A stretch of 43,388 nucleotides of DNA from Methylophaga sp. UBA2689 (GTDB lineage: Bacteria; Pseudomonadota; Gammaproteobacteria; Nitrosococcales; Methylophagaceae). A model generated the notes under the pieces. The model was not told where the DNA came from, did not search any database, and saw only the letters and a list, made by a program, of their open reading frames with translations. Below, one piece after another: positions 28,399 through 36,770 of the stretch (position 1 is the first letter of the stretch; every line of letters begins with the position of its first letter). The stretch covers positions 1-43,388 of the forward strand of contig DELT01000038.1 of the NCBI GenBank assembly GCA_002354555.1, written 5' to 3'. Both the position numbers and the translations under genes were made by a program.

Positions 28399-28546
28399 CA
28401 ATATGGTTTTTGCCAAGCGAGCTGTCATCATGAGATTGCCAAATTAGTTTGGTAAAAGCATTACATGGCAGAATAGCAGAGCCACTTCAGAATTGGATTA
28501 CAGCGAGTATATTTAATAATTACCTTTGCCAGAGAAACTTTTATAA

Positions 28547-29179
28547 ATGGAATTAACTATAGATATACATACATTTCTGGGGTTATCTATCAGCCTGGCA
28601 ATACTGGCCGCAATACCAAGTATAAGCGTGTTATTAGTCACCTCCAGAGCCGCTGTATATGGTTTTAGCCATGGTGTGGCCGTGGCCTTCGGCATTGTGA
28701 TGGCCGACATTCTGTTTATCAGTATTGCACTGTATGGCATGACATTGTTGCTGCCATTAATAGGCCCATGGGAGTTATTGATACGGGTGCTGGCAGCAGC
28801 ATATCTATTTTGGCTGGCAATATTGTTTTGGCGTCAAAAAGCATTGAAACAACCCGCTTTACAAGTTGAGCAACTGGTCACATTAAAGAGCAGCTTTTTA
28901 ATGGGGTTCATCGTGACATTGGCTGATCATAAAGCGATTCTGTTTTACATGGGGTTTTTCCCTGCCTGGCTTGAGTTAAGCCAGTTAACCATCATCGATA
29001 CCGCATTTATTTTTCTAGCGACGTTTATAGCGGTAGGTGGGGTTAAGTGTATTTATGCCTTGCTGGCAGCATCTGCCGGTCAGACATATTTCAAACAAGG
29101 ACATCATTACTTGAATAAACTGGCCGCAATATTGTTAGCCATGGTCGGAGCAATGATAGTTTTTTCGTTATGGAAATAA
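28547..29179 (+). CDS. LysE/RhtB-family exporter
   Basis: This 210-residue inner-membrane protein has six predicted helices and the LysE-family start: an early AIPSISVLLVTSRAAVYGFSHG block (P-rich helix followed by the G-x-x-x-G loop), and a mid-protein MGFIVTLADHKAILFYMGFFP block. Members export amino acids or similar metabolites. The usual NPK triplet in the third helix region is replaced by ADHKAI here, so the substrate may differ from lysine or threonine. Weak ribosome site (AGAGA). It is isolated between divergent and unrelated genes. Confidence 0.8.
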   Translation: MELTIDIHTFLGLSISLAILAAIPSISVLLVTSRAAVYGFSHGVAVAFGIVMADILFISIALYGMTLLLPLIGPWELLIRVLAAAYLFWLAILFWRQKALKQPALQVEQLVTLKSSFLMGFIVTLADHKAILFYMGFFPAWLELSQLTIIDTAFIFLATFIAVGGVKCIYALLAASAGQTYFKQGHHYLNKLAAILLAMVGAMIVFSLWK

Positions 29180-29431
29180 CCATATAAGTGTAGGGCTTTA
29201 CAGCTATAACAGGCTTAGTAAACGCTTATTAAAGGCCTTTAATGAAAAAAATGCTGGCAGAAGGATTATTTTTCTGTCATTTGTTATAACTAACAACAGA
29301 AAATAAACTGAAATATGTGCAATACATAAAGTTCTTGGGGGGAAGATGATTGATAAAACAGTTCTAGCCAGGTCAATGGTCAGCGGATGATTTTAGGTGT
29401 TTGTTAATCACGTTATACATGCGATTTGATA

Positions 29432-31042
29432 ATGATTGGCGCTAAACCAATTTTTCTGTTCAGCCGATATCTGGACTTACATATAGTTAAAGCGATGGTG
29501 TTGGTTGGTCTGGCCTATTATTTCGGAGCCCTGTTGGCCATTCATCAGACCATCACCCCCGAAGGTATCGCCATCCTCTGGCCCCCTAATGCGATATTAC
29601 TGGCGGCATTCCTGATTTATCCGAGAAAGTATTTACCCTTTGTTGCAATAGCTGGCATCAGCGCAGAGCTGATAGCGTCTATTCCGGCATTTCCGGTCTG
29701 GGCAGCGAGCTGTTTTGCAATCATCAACATCGCTTCGGTGTCACTGGCTGCTTTTTTTATCCGACGCATATGTGGTCAGAATTTTAATTTCAAAAATCTC
29801 AAAAATGGAGCCTACTTTTTATTTTTTGCGCCATTTTTAGCGGCTTCACTTGCCGGGCTTTCCGGAGCTACAGTCTATGTCTTAATGGGCCGAACCGACA
29901 CCAGCTATATTAGTTTATGGCAGTTGTGGTGGTTTGGTGATGCTCTGGCCATGCTGGTATTAACGCCGTTGATTGTGGTTTTATGGCGCTGGCTTCAGGC
30001 TGGGTTACCACACTTTAAATTACATTACTTATTGGAAGCATTAATTCTCTGGACGGCTGTGATTATCATCGGTTATCAAAGCTTTAGCGTTGAAACCTAT
30101 GAAAAATCTTTTTTGTTTTTCACTCCTATCTGGTTAGTCTTGCTTGGTGTATTGGCTGCAATTCGGTTGGGCGTCGTCGGTGCATCAGCAACAGTTGCTT
30201 TAATTACTGTTTTTGCTGTTGAACACTTAATGCGTGGAACCCATCCGATAATTGTTAATACACCACAGAATGCCGTATGGCTGACACAGGAATATCTTGC
30301 CATTATTGCTGTTGTATCGATTGGACTGGCAATGCTGATTCAGGAGATTTCTGAGCAACGTGATGTGCTTAAACAGCATGAAAATGCATTAAAAGCACAA
30401 AATCAGTTTTTAGAGGAACGGGTGAGCGAACGCACCCTGGCATTAAAAGAGGTCAATCAGGCATTACAAAAAGCCAATGAACGACTGGCTAAAAGTGCGG
30501 CTACCGATGAATTGACGGGTATTCCCAACCGGCGACACTTTCTCAGTGAAGTACAGCGTGAGTTACAGCGTTTAAGACTGGATGGACAAACTGCCAGTGC
30601 CATTATGATCGATCTGGATCATTTCAAACAGGTCAATGATAATCTGGGACATGAAGCTGGCGATTTAGTATTGTGCAATATTGTAGAGCCAATCAGTAAT
30701 GCGATCAGGCCGAGAGATTTATTTGGCCGTATGGGTGGTGAAGAGTTTCTGGTGTTTTTATCCGGCGCCGATCAGGAATTGGCAAATTCGGTGGCAGAAC
30801 GTATTCGAGCAGAAATTGAATCGCTTGAAGTGCTTTACCGAAATCAGAAAATCAATGTTACAGCCAGTCTCGGCGTGGCAGAGTGGGATGGACGCAGCCA
30901 TCTGGATGAATTGTTTCACCAGGCTGATCAAGCACTATATCAAGCGAAAAACAGGGGCAGAAATCGGGTAGTTAATCTGACGGAGTCAGACTCCGACTCA
31001 AATCACAGACTACCACCCGAAAATCATTTTGAATTGCCTTAG
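29432..31042 (+). CDS. MASE1-domain diguanylate cyclase
   Basis: This 536-residue inner-membrane enzyme makes cyclic-di-GMP. Eight or so helices form an N-terminal MASE1 sensor (about 10-300), including the typical PEGIAILWPPNAILLAAF block. A coiled coil (about 305-355) joins it to the GGDEF domain. GGEEF is at 435-439 and the RxxD inhibitory site RPRD is at 426-429, so it should be active and feedback-inhibited. I prefer ATG 29432 to TTG 29426. Its last four bases overlap the last four of the opposing 665-residue gene. The 252 bp before it hold a few short inverted repeats but no recognised riboswitch or gene. Confidence 0.9.
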   Translation: MIGAKPIFLFSRYLDLHIVKAMVLVGLAYYFGALLAIHQTITPEGIAILWPPNAILLAAFLIYPRKYLPFVAIAGISAELIASIPAFPVWAASCFAIINIASVSLAAFFIRRICGQNFNFKNLKNGAYFLFFAPFLAASLAGLSGATVYVLMGRTDTSYISLWQLWWFGDALAMLVLTPLIVVLWRWLQAGLPHFKLHYLLEALILWTAVIIIGYQSFSVETYEKSFLFFTPIWLVLLGVLAAIRLGVVGASATVALITVFAVEHLMRGTHPIIVNTPQNAVWLTQEYLAIIAVVSIGLAMLIQEISEQRDVLKQHENALKAQNQFLEERVSERTLALKEVNQALQKANERLAKSAATDELTGIPNRRHFLSEVQRELQRLRLDGQTASAIMIDLDHFKQVNDNLGHEAGDLVLCNIVEPISNAIRPRDLFGRMGGEEFLVFLSGADQELANSVAERIRAEIESLEVLYRNQKINVTASLGVAEWDGRSHLDELFHQADQALYQAKNRGRNRVVNLTESDSDSNHRLPPENHFELP

Positions 31043-33036
31043 TTCAGTTCAGGTAAACGACTGGCTCCCCAGCTACGATGAATACGATCAATTACCCGTT
31101 GTAATTCTTCCGATTTGACCAAGGCAAATTGGCCAGGTTCTAACGGATCATAATGAAATATGTACAACCGCGAGGCAAACTCCTCAAAAGGCAAGGATGC
31201 TTCGCCAAACCGCTCAGAATTTCCTGAGGTACTGACCTGAATATCATCGCCCCAGTTCTGACCGCTGTCATTGTTGGGATTGTAGAAATAGACTCGCATT
31301 ACACTATTCGGATCCAGAGTAACCCTTAAAATAGTAATCGCATGCCAGCCAACAAATCGCAGGGCACTGTCAGTTACCGCAATACCTGCTGGTTGAGGAT
31401 GAATCAAAGGCTGATTGTCATTGTAGTAGGGGTGATAACTGGCGTAGAAATGCCTGAGAAATACCTCAAGTTGCATAAGTTTGCCTGAGGCAACATCAAC
31501 ATTAATACTGAACCCCCGGCCACACCACCAGCCATGAAACTCCGGATTAACCCAGCGATGTGGATCACCTTCACGTTCAATACAGCACCGGCCCATTTCA
31601 GCATAAATCCGATCCAGATGCGGAACCAGTATCAGTGAAACCGGATCCAGATCCATTGGTAAATGACTGGCAAGACCCGAAAGGCTGTCCTGGGATGAAA
31701 TTGCCTTACCTTCAAAATGCATAATGATTTCATCATCACGCGCCGCCCACACCACCATCTGTAAAAGATAATCCGGATCGTTATAGGCCCACATCGACAT
31801 TGCTCTGGCCGACTGACAGGTTGGGTTATTACCCTGTCCAATGCCTAAAGGCTGCCCAAGCACACATAAAACGCCTTCCAGTAATCGACTGCTCGCATTT
31901 GGGTTGTCACCAAACAATGAATGCAGACGTTCTTCTGCCGCTGGTGATAAAGGTAGCGACATTTGTCGCCACAAAGAAGGCGCCATTGCAGGTTGATAAA
32001 GAATGCCACGCTCAAGCATTAATGCCAGACCGTAAACACCTTGAGCGGTTTCAGGATAGATAGCCTTGGCAATCAAGGCCCGAACCAGATCACTGTAGCT
32101 CAGCAGACAATCCCTTCCGGTAGAGGATAAGCCCAATGCTTCACTTAACAGATAATCAGTTTCTTCCGATAAATGTCTGAGTAAGACTGAATGATAGGGC
32201 GAAACCAGACCGGTATCATGCATCGCACGAGCAAAACCGCTGGCTTCATATTGAAGCGCAGCATTGTCCATACTCTGCAGACGTTGCTGATAAATTTCCA
32301 CGCCCGGATCTTCTCTGCAGGCCTGGGTTGGCCCGAACAGACTGCTAATCAATCGATCTGCACCCTGACCACTGTTGCCCATATCAATATCAGGATTTTG
32401 GCGACAAATAGCAATTTGCGTCACCATCTGTTTGACATGATCGACTTGAATAGGGCGTTGTTGCAGAATTCGCCAGATTTCATCAATTAATTGATCAATG
32501 ACGTGCTCATAGCCAATGCTTTCCGCAAGATGATGCAACAAGCCCCGACTGATCTCAGCTAAACGACCCTGCAATTCCCGTTCTGCCTCATCAGCTGCCG
32601 AAAATAAGCGTTTCAGATTAACGGCCAGTACCTGTGTCAGAAAGTGATGAGCCTGTTCTGACGAGATTTCCGGATGCACATACTCCTGTTTGGCCACTGC
32701 CAAAAACCTTAACTCGCTTAAGGTTTCAATAATCACGGTATACACATCATTGCTGAGCAATGCCGGCGCACTTAGCGCCGGTATCAGGATCTGCGGTTTG
32801 GCGTAATCTGAATTATCAAATGCACCAGCTTTTTCAATGCGCTTAATTTGCTGTGAAATAATCTTGAAGCCACCATCGGCATGCAAAACTCGCTTGACGG
32901 TATCAAACAAACGCCCAGCCTTGGTAGGCTTACTAAAACTTGGTGCCTGTTCCAGCTGCTTAATGGCTTCATCCAGACGTTCAATCAATAAGGACTGATT
33001 GGGATCGGGATACTCAATGACATTTGATTCAATCAA
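31039..33036 (-). CDS. Uncharacterised protein with papain-like C-terminal half
   Basis: I do not recognise a named family for this 665-residue protein. Residues 1-390 look all-helical and soluble, with no signal or membrane segment. The C-terminal part has a spacing typical of papain-fold cysteine peptidases: Gln401 and Cys407 in GQGNNPTCQSARAMSMWA (Gln six residues before Cys, as in papain), His565 in RFVGWHAITILRV and Asn586 in VYFYNPNND, with WCGRGFSINVDV strands between. This may be a cytoplasmic peptidase, amidase or transglutaminase-like enzyme. The start is TTG 33036, with AGG eight bases upstream. The MITE-like element separates it from the upstream ATP-grasp gene on the same strand. 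Confidence 0.7.
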   Translation of the reverse strand: MIESNVIEYPDPNQSLLIERLDEAIKQLEQAPSFSKPTKAGRLFDTVKRVLHADGGFKIISQQIKRIEKAGAFDNSDYAKPQILIPALSAPALLSNDVYTVIIETLSELRFLAVAKQEYVHPEISSEQAHHFLTQVLAVNLKRLFSAADEAERELQGRLAEISRGLLHHLAESIGYEHVIDQLIDEIWRILQQRPIQVDHVKQMVTQIAICRQNPDIDMGNSGQGADRLISSLFGPTQACREDPGVEIYQQRLQSMDNAALQYEASGFARAMHDTGLVSPYHSVLLRHLSEETDYLLSEALGLSSTGRDCLLSYSDLVRALIAKAIYPETAQGVYGLALMLERGILYQPAMAPSLWRQMSLPLSPAAEERLHSLFGDNPNASSRLLEGVLCVLGQPLGIGQGNNPTCQSARAMSMWAYNDPDYLLQMVVWAARDDEIIMHFEGKAISSQDSLSGLASHLPMDLDPVSLILVPHLDRIYAEMGRCCIEREGDPHRWVNPEFHGWWCGRGFSINVDVASGKLMQLEVFLRHFYASYHPYYNDNQPLIHPQPAGIAVTDSALRFVGWHAITILRVTLDPNSVMRVYFYNPNNDSGQNWGDDIQVSTSGNSERFGEASLPFEEFASRLYIFHYDPLEPGQFALVKSEELQRVIDRIHRSWGASRLPELN

Positions 33037-33067
33037 ACTGTTTACCTGCTTTTACTGTATGTATGCT

Positions 33068-33409
33068 TAGGGCTTGTTTATCTTCCATATCCATCACTGC
33101 TGGAGGCTATTTTTTCGTCCTACAAGAAGGCGGAAATGATGCGATGTAGTTGTTCTACATAAGTCATTTCCAACGCCGTAGGGCGGAAAAATAGTCCTAG
33201 CCCTACGTACGGGTTGAGGCTGAAAATGCACCACACTGCGTTACTCCTCGTTTATTTAGAATAACTACAAAAACGCCAGGAGCGTTTTTGAGCGCAAGCC
33301 CCCAAAGGGGTGAGATACATGGATGTATCTCATAAACGGCACTCCTCGCGCCTTGATTGGTACGTTTTCAGTCACAACACAGGCGGCTATGAAAGAGCAA
33401 CAGACCCTA
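33068..33409. mobile_element. MITE-like structured element without coding frame
   Basis: It occupies nearly all of the 383-bp gap between two minus-strand genes. The ends are 22-bp terminal inverted repeats (33068-33089 and 33388-33409) matching at 17 of 22 positions; both begin TAGGG and share CTT.CATA. Inside are an 88-base nested stem-loop (33107-33194) with 17-base outer arms, a hairpin AAAAACGC-CAGGA-GCGTTTTT (33269-33289), and a perfect 10-bp palindrome TGAGATACAT-GG-ATGTATCTCA (33311-33332). No transposase is present. No clear target duplication is visible. The same terminal repeat occurs as a solo palindrome at 12886-12935. Confidence 0.65.
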
Positions 33410-33419
33410 GAGTAATCGA

Positions 33420-34661
33420 CTAAATATAGAAATCCAATGATTCCTGTTCTTTTAGTAAATCACGCATGACGACCGGATCTTTGCCGAAGAAGTATAACAA
33501 ACCCCAATGTGTGCCAAAGGCGGTTCGTTTAGTAACGGTTTCTTCCAGTGGTGCGGTAAGCTCATGAAAATCAAAATAGGGATGATCTTCGGTTTCCTGT
33601 GGAATTTCCAAACGGCTAACCACCCGGCGACGTGGATAAACCCCGAAACATCCTGCAACACCTTTTGCATCCACCACTTCTTTGGGGAAGAAGCTGCTGA
33701 TTTCTTCTTCAGTCGTTTTCGGATCGAAAGAAAGTATCAAGGCATGGTAGGCATTAAAACCATATGCCCGCTGAAGCAATTCAAATACTTTAAAACCGGG
33801 TGGACGATAGGCAACTTCACCGAAGTACATTTCACCATCACTGGTGACAAAGTATTCCGGATGCACAAAGCCGAATTCAATATCAAACGTTTTAATCAGT
33901 TTTTCGATCTGTCTGGTGATTTCTGGACGATATTGTTCGAGCTTCGGCGTAGCCGGTACAAACACTGAATAACCCAACGTGACATATTCGGAAATATTGA
34001 GAAAACGAATTTTGCCATTATGTATCCAGGCTTCTACGGCAAATTCCCAGCCATCCAGATGCGATTCCATCAATACGGGAAATTCTTCATCTGGGATCAT
34101 ATCCACTTCATCGGGAGTCCGAATAACTCGGTGCCCAAGACAGCCGGCTTTATCAAATGCTTTCAGATGAATCGGATCATTGGGATCACCATCCAGTTTG
34201 AGAAGCGTCTGATTAACGCGTTTCAGAAAACGTACCACATCGTCTTTATCGTGAGCTTCTTCAAAAATACCGACCCGAATACCACCCAATTGAGCACGAC
34301 GTTTCATCAAGGCTTTATCACGTAATAATAGTGACTGACCAAATAATCTGGGGTTATTCATTAACACAGAATTAATCGCACCGGCCCACTCAACTGTTTC
34401 TTCAAATAATGGAATCGCCACATCAACACCGGCTTCCTGCAGTGTTTGGGCTATTTCCAGTGAACGATCATTGAGTCGTTCAAAATTCCATTTGATATAG
34501 GGAATGTTGTGCTGGGTGCAGTATTCTTCTGCCCAATCAGGCGCGACAACTACGTATTGTCGGTCAAATGATTCGGCAGCTTCAACAGCGTTCAGACTCC
34601 AGCCTAATAATGCAATGTAACCTTTATCGGGATTGAAGCTGCCTTTCGCTGATTCTGCCAT
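33420..34661 (-). CDS. ATP-grasp domain protein
   Basis: This 413-residue soluble protein has an ATP-grasp layout: an N-terminal Rossmann-like domain with IALLGWSLNAVEAAESF, a central ALMKRRAQLGGIRVG lid helix, and the C-terminal core with FPVLMESHLDGWEFAVEAWI, FGFVHPEYFVTSDGEMYFGEVAYRP split at the strand FVHPEYF and the Mg-binding GEVAYRPPGF. ATP-grasp enzymes join a carboxylate to an amine or thiol. The substrate is unknown. A near-perfect ribosome site GAGGTGAT precedes the ATG, which suggests strong expression. A 9-bp inverted repeat AATACCTTA / TAAGGTAAT lies upstream at 34695-34719. Confidence 0.82.
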   Translation of the reverse strand: MAESAKGSFNPDKGYIALLGWSLNAVEAAESFDRQYVVVAPDWAEEYCTQHNIPYIKWNFERLNDRSLEIAQTLQEAGVDVAIPLFEETVEWAGAINSVLMNNPRLFGQSLLLRDKALMKRRAQLGGIRVGIFEEAHDKDDVVRFLKRVNQTLLKLDGDPNDPIHLKAFDKAGCLGHRVIRTPDEVDMIPDEEFPVLMESHLDGWEFAVEAWIHNGKIRFLNISEYVTLGYSVFVPATPKLEQYRPEITRQIEKLIKTFDIEFGFVHPEYFVTSDGEMYFGEVAYRPPGFKVFELLQRAYGFNAYHALILSFDPKTTEEEISSFFPKEVVDAKGVAGCFGVYPRRRVVSRLEIPQETEDHPYFDFHELTAPLEETVTKRTAFGTHWGLLYFFGKDPVVMRDLLKEQESLDFYI

Positions 34662-34744
34662 AAATTATCACCTCTAAAATTTAATAAATAAAACAATACC
34701 TTACAGAGTTTAAGGTAATATTGATAATTACCCGAACTGTATTT

Positions 34745-34861
34745 ATGGATATTGAAAGACGTCATCGTCATGCACAGTGCCATTGCCCGTGCAAGATAAA
34801 ATATGACTATAAAGGGGACTGCTTAAGGTGTAATTGGTTGCATTTGCGCGGATATAACTAA
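34745..34861 (+). CDS. Possible 38-residue cysteine-rich small protein
   Basis: A 38-codon frame runs ATG 34745 to TAA 34859-34861 on the plus strand, in the gap between two minus-strand genes. It encodes basic and His residues at the start (ERRHRHA), then CHCPC and, ten residues later, CLRC, giving a CxCxC-CxxC pattern that could bind zinc or another metal. No good ribosome site is visible and I know no family for it. It may be an accident of composition. A short gene this size would be missed by normal length filters. Confidence 0.3.
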   Translation: MDIERRHRHAQCHCPCKIKYDYKGDCLRCNWLHLRGYN

Positions 34862-34895
34862 GAAATGATCATGATTGGTTAGGGGAACTGACAAA

Positions 34896-36107
34896 TCAGG
34901 ATCTGTTGTGTGAATAAATGGTGTTATATCGTTGCGGATTAAAAGCCGTTGCCATGATTAACCCAACAATGCCTAACCCGGCCAGTAAAATCCAGGCAAC
35001 ACTGAAGCTTTCTGATGAATCACGGATCCAACCTGCAATCCATGGGACAATCGCGGCGATCATAGCGCCAACGCCTTGTACGAAACCAGCGAGTTTACCA
35101 GCGATCATGGAGTCAGAATGATGGTCCATGGAAACAATGATTGCCATTGGATAGATTCCTCCAATGCCTAGTCCAGCAATTGCTGACCAAAGCCACAGGC
35201 TGATATCCGGCCTGATAGCCATACCCCCAAAGCCGATGATTTGCAGCACAAATAACACATAGAGTATCAATCTTCGGTCTATATTTTTAGCTGAAAGGGC
35301 AGGGAATACTAAACCGGCTACTACTTCCATCGCGGTTAACAAACCAAGCATCAGGCCAGCTTGTGTAGCAGTAAAACCTTGTTCAATGGCGTAGGGAGAC
35401 AACCAGGCCAAAACACAGACATAACCACTAGAACCCAGTGAAAAAAAGATCGCCAGATACCAACTTCGTCTATTTCGCCATAATCCAGGCGTTGCAATAG
35501 TGTTTGATGTATCCGGTTCAAGAAAACGTCTAGCATCAGGTTTAAAAATCATCCAGGCTACAAAAGCGAGGATGGCAAGCAGGCTCCAACTGCCCAGACC
35601 CATTTTCCAACCGTATTTTGCTTCAATAAAGGGTGAAAGTGAGGCCGATATCGCTGCACCAGCCATAATACCAGTGATATACAGCCCCATTATTTTGGGA
35701 TGTTGTGCTCCATAAATACTCTTGATCACCATAGGCATCAATGCCTGGATCAATGCAATACCCAAACCGGCTAACAAAGCAGTGATAATCAAACTACTGG
35801 CGTTATAGGCCCAAAGTCTTAAGCCAGCGGCTAAAACTAACATCAGAATCGAAAAAATGATGATTTGATTGAAGCCAAAGCGATGAGCCAATTTGTAACC
35901 GGCAAGACAAAACAGACCCATTGCAAAAACTGGCAATGTGGTCAGTAATGATGCAAGTTTAAAGCTTAATGCTATGTCCTGTTGTATGGCGGGAAGTAAT
36001 GGTCCAACTGAAGCCAGAATGGGCCGTAAATTCAATGCTACCAATACTATGACAGCGGTTAGGATAATTTTCTGCAACGCAGAATCTGCGCCAGTATTGG
36101 TAAACAT
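34896..36107 (-). CDS. CynX/NimT-type MFS transporter
   Basis: This 403-residue inner-membrane protein has 12 predicted helices. The start LRPILASVGPLLPAIQQDI is typical of the CynX/NimT group of the major facilitator superfamily. It is an importer or exporter of a small polar compound; cyanate and 2-nitroimidazole are known for relatives but the substrate here is unknown. It is divergent from a MarR regulator gene and shares a 116-bp control region with it, so it is probably repressed by that regulator. Confidence 0.87.
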   Translation of the reverse strand: MFTNTGADSALQKIILTAVIVLVALNLRPILASVGPLLPAIQQDIALSFKLASLLTTLPVFAMGLFCLAGYKLAHRFGFNQIIIFSILMLVLAAGLRLWAYNASSLIITALLAGLGIALIQALMPMVIKSIYGAQHPKIMGLYITGIMAGAAISASLSPFIEAKYGWKMGLGSWSLLAILAFVAWMIFKPDARRFLEPDTSNTIATPGLWRNRRSWYLAIFFSLGSSGYVCVLAWLSPYAIEQGFTATQAGLMLGLLTAMEVVAGLVFPALSAKNIDRRLILYVLFVLQIIGFGGMAIRPDISLWLWSAIAGLGIGGIYPMAIIVSMDHHSDSMIAGKLAGFVQGVGAMIAAIVPWIAGWIRDSSESFSVAWILLAGLGIVGLIMATAFNPQRYNTIYSHNRS

Positions 36108-36147
36108 GTAGCCCCTTTTCTTTAAAATCTGACAGGTGAAAGGTATT

Positions 36148-36207
36148 TATCTTGATGTAAAGATAGTTGCATATTAAAGTCAATTTTGTATGATGTAAAG
36201 AATCTTT
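36148..36207. promoter_or_regulatory. Operator-like palindromes between the MFS and marR genes
   Basis: Two related sites lie in the divergent promoter region. The first is TATCTT-N6-AAGATA (36148-36165). The second is AAAGA-A-TCTTT (36197-36207). Both sit at the end of the 11-base direct repeat TGATGTAAAGA (36153-36163 and 36191-36201). MarR proteins bind such AT-rich palindromes and often repress both divergent genes. Confidence 0.45.
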
Positions 36208-36223
36208 ATGTCGAGATAAATTT

Positions 36224-36742
36224 ATGGCTAATAAAATAGAAACAATGCAGTCAGATAGTGTCGATACAATAATCACGCAGTGGCGTAATGAAAATAGTGA
36301 AGCAGACTTATTACCAATGGCTATTTTGGGGCGATTGGCAAAACTAGGCAAATATATTGATAACGATATTCTGCATTGTCATGATCAATATAATTTACGC
36401 CAAGGGGAGTTTGATGTATTGGCTACCTTGAGACGATCCGGTAAACCTTATAGTCTGACACCCTCTGCGTTATACCAAAGTATGATGCTGACATCAGGAG
36501 CAATGACCAGCCGGCTGGATCGGCTAGAAACCAAAGGACTTATTCGACGTGAACACAGCAAATCCGATCGGCGGTCTGTACAGGTCACATTAACCTCTGA
36601 AGGAAAAAAGAAGATTGACACGGTATTACCCGCACATATCAATACGCAACATGATTTGTTGGCGGGAATGAATCAACAAGATCGTGAAAGCTTGTCTGAA
36701 TTACTTAAGCGCTGGTTGATGCAGTTGGAGACAGCAAAATAA
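36224..36742 (+). CDS. MarR-family transcription regulator
   Basis: This 172-residue protein has the winged helix-turn-helix of MarR repressors. The recognition helix lies in YQSMMLTSGAMTSRLDRLETKGLI, followed by the wing RREHSKSDRRSVQVTLTSEGKKKID. These regulators are dimers that release DNA on binding a small ligand. The divergent MFS gene and the palindromes in between are its likely targets. It ends 28 bp before the end of the opposing tdm gene. Confidence 0.9.
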   Translation: MANKIETMQSDSVDTIITQWRNENSEADLLPMAILGRLAKLGKYIDNDILHCHDQYNLRQGEFDVLATLRRSGKPYSLTPSALYQSMMLTSGAMTSRLDRLETKGLIRREHSKSDRRSVQVTLTSEGKKKIDTVLPAHINTQHDLLAGMNQQDRESLSELLKRWLMQLETAK

Positions 36743-36770
36743 TTCACTGTCCCCCGTAATTATTCCTGAT

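Noticed and set aside
29180-29431. Possible cyclic-di-GMP riboswitch before the MASE1 cyclase
   Set aside because: I could not find the conserved core or paired stems of the known GEMM types. Only short inverted repeats and a 15-codon frame are present.
33068-33409. Insertion sequence with a transposase
   Set aside because: No frame longer than a few dozen codons exists inside the element, so it can only be a non-autonomous element.
34918-35121. 67-codon plus-strand frame
   Set aside because: It is antisense to the MFS transporter gene, which has clear membrane helices in the other direction.
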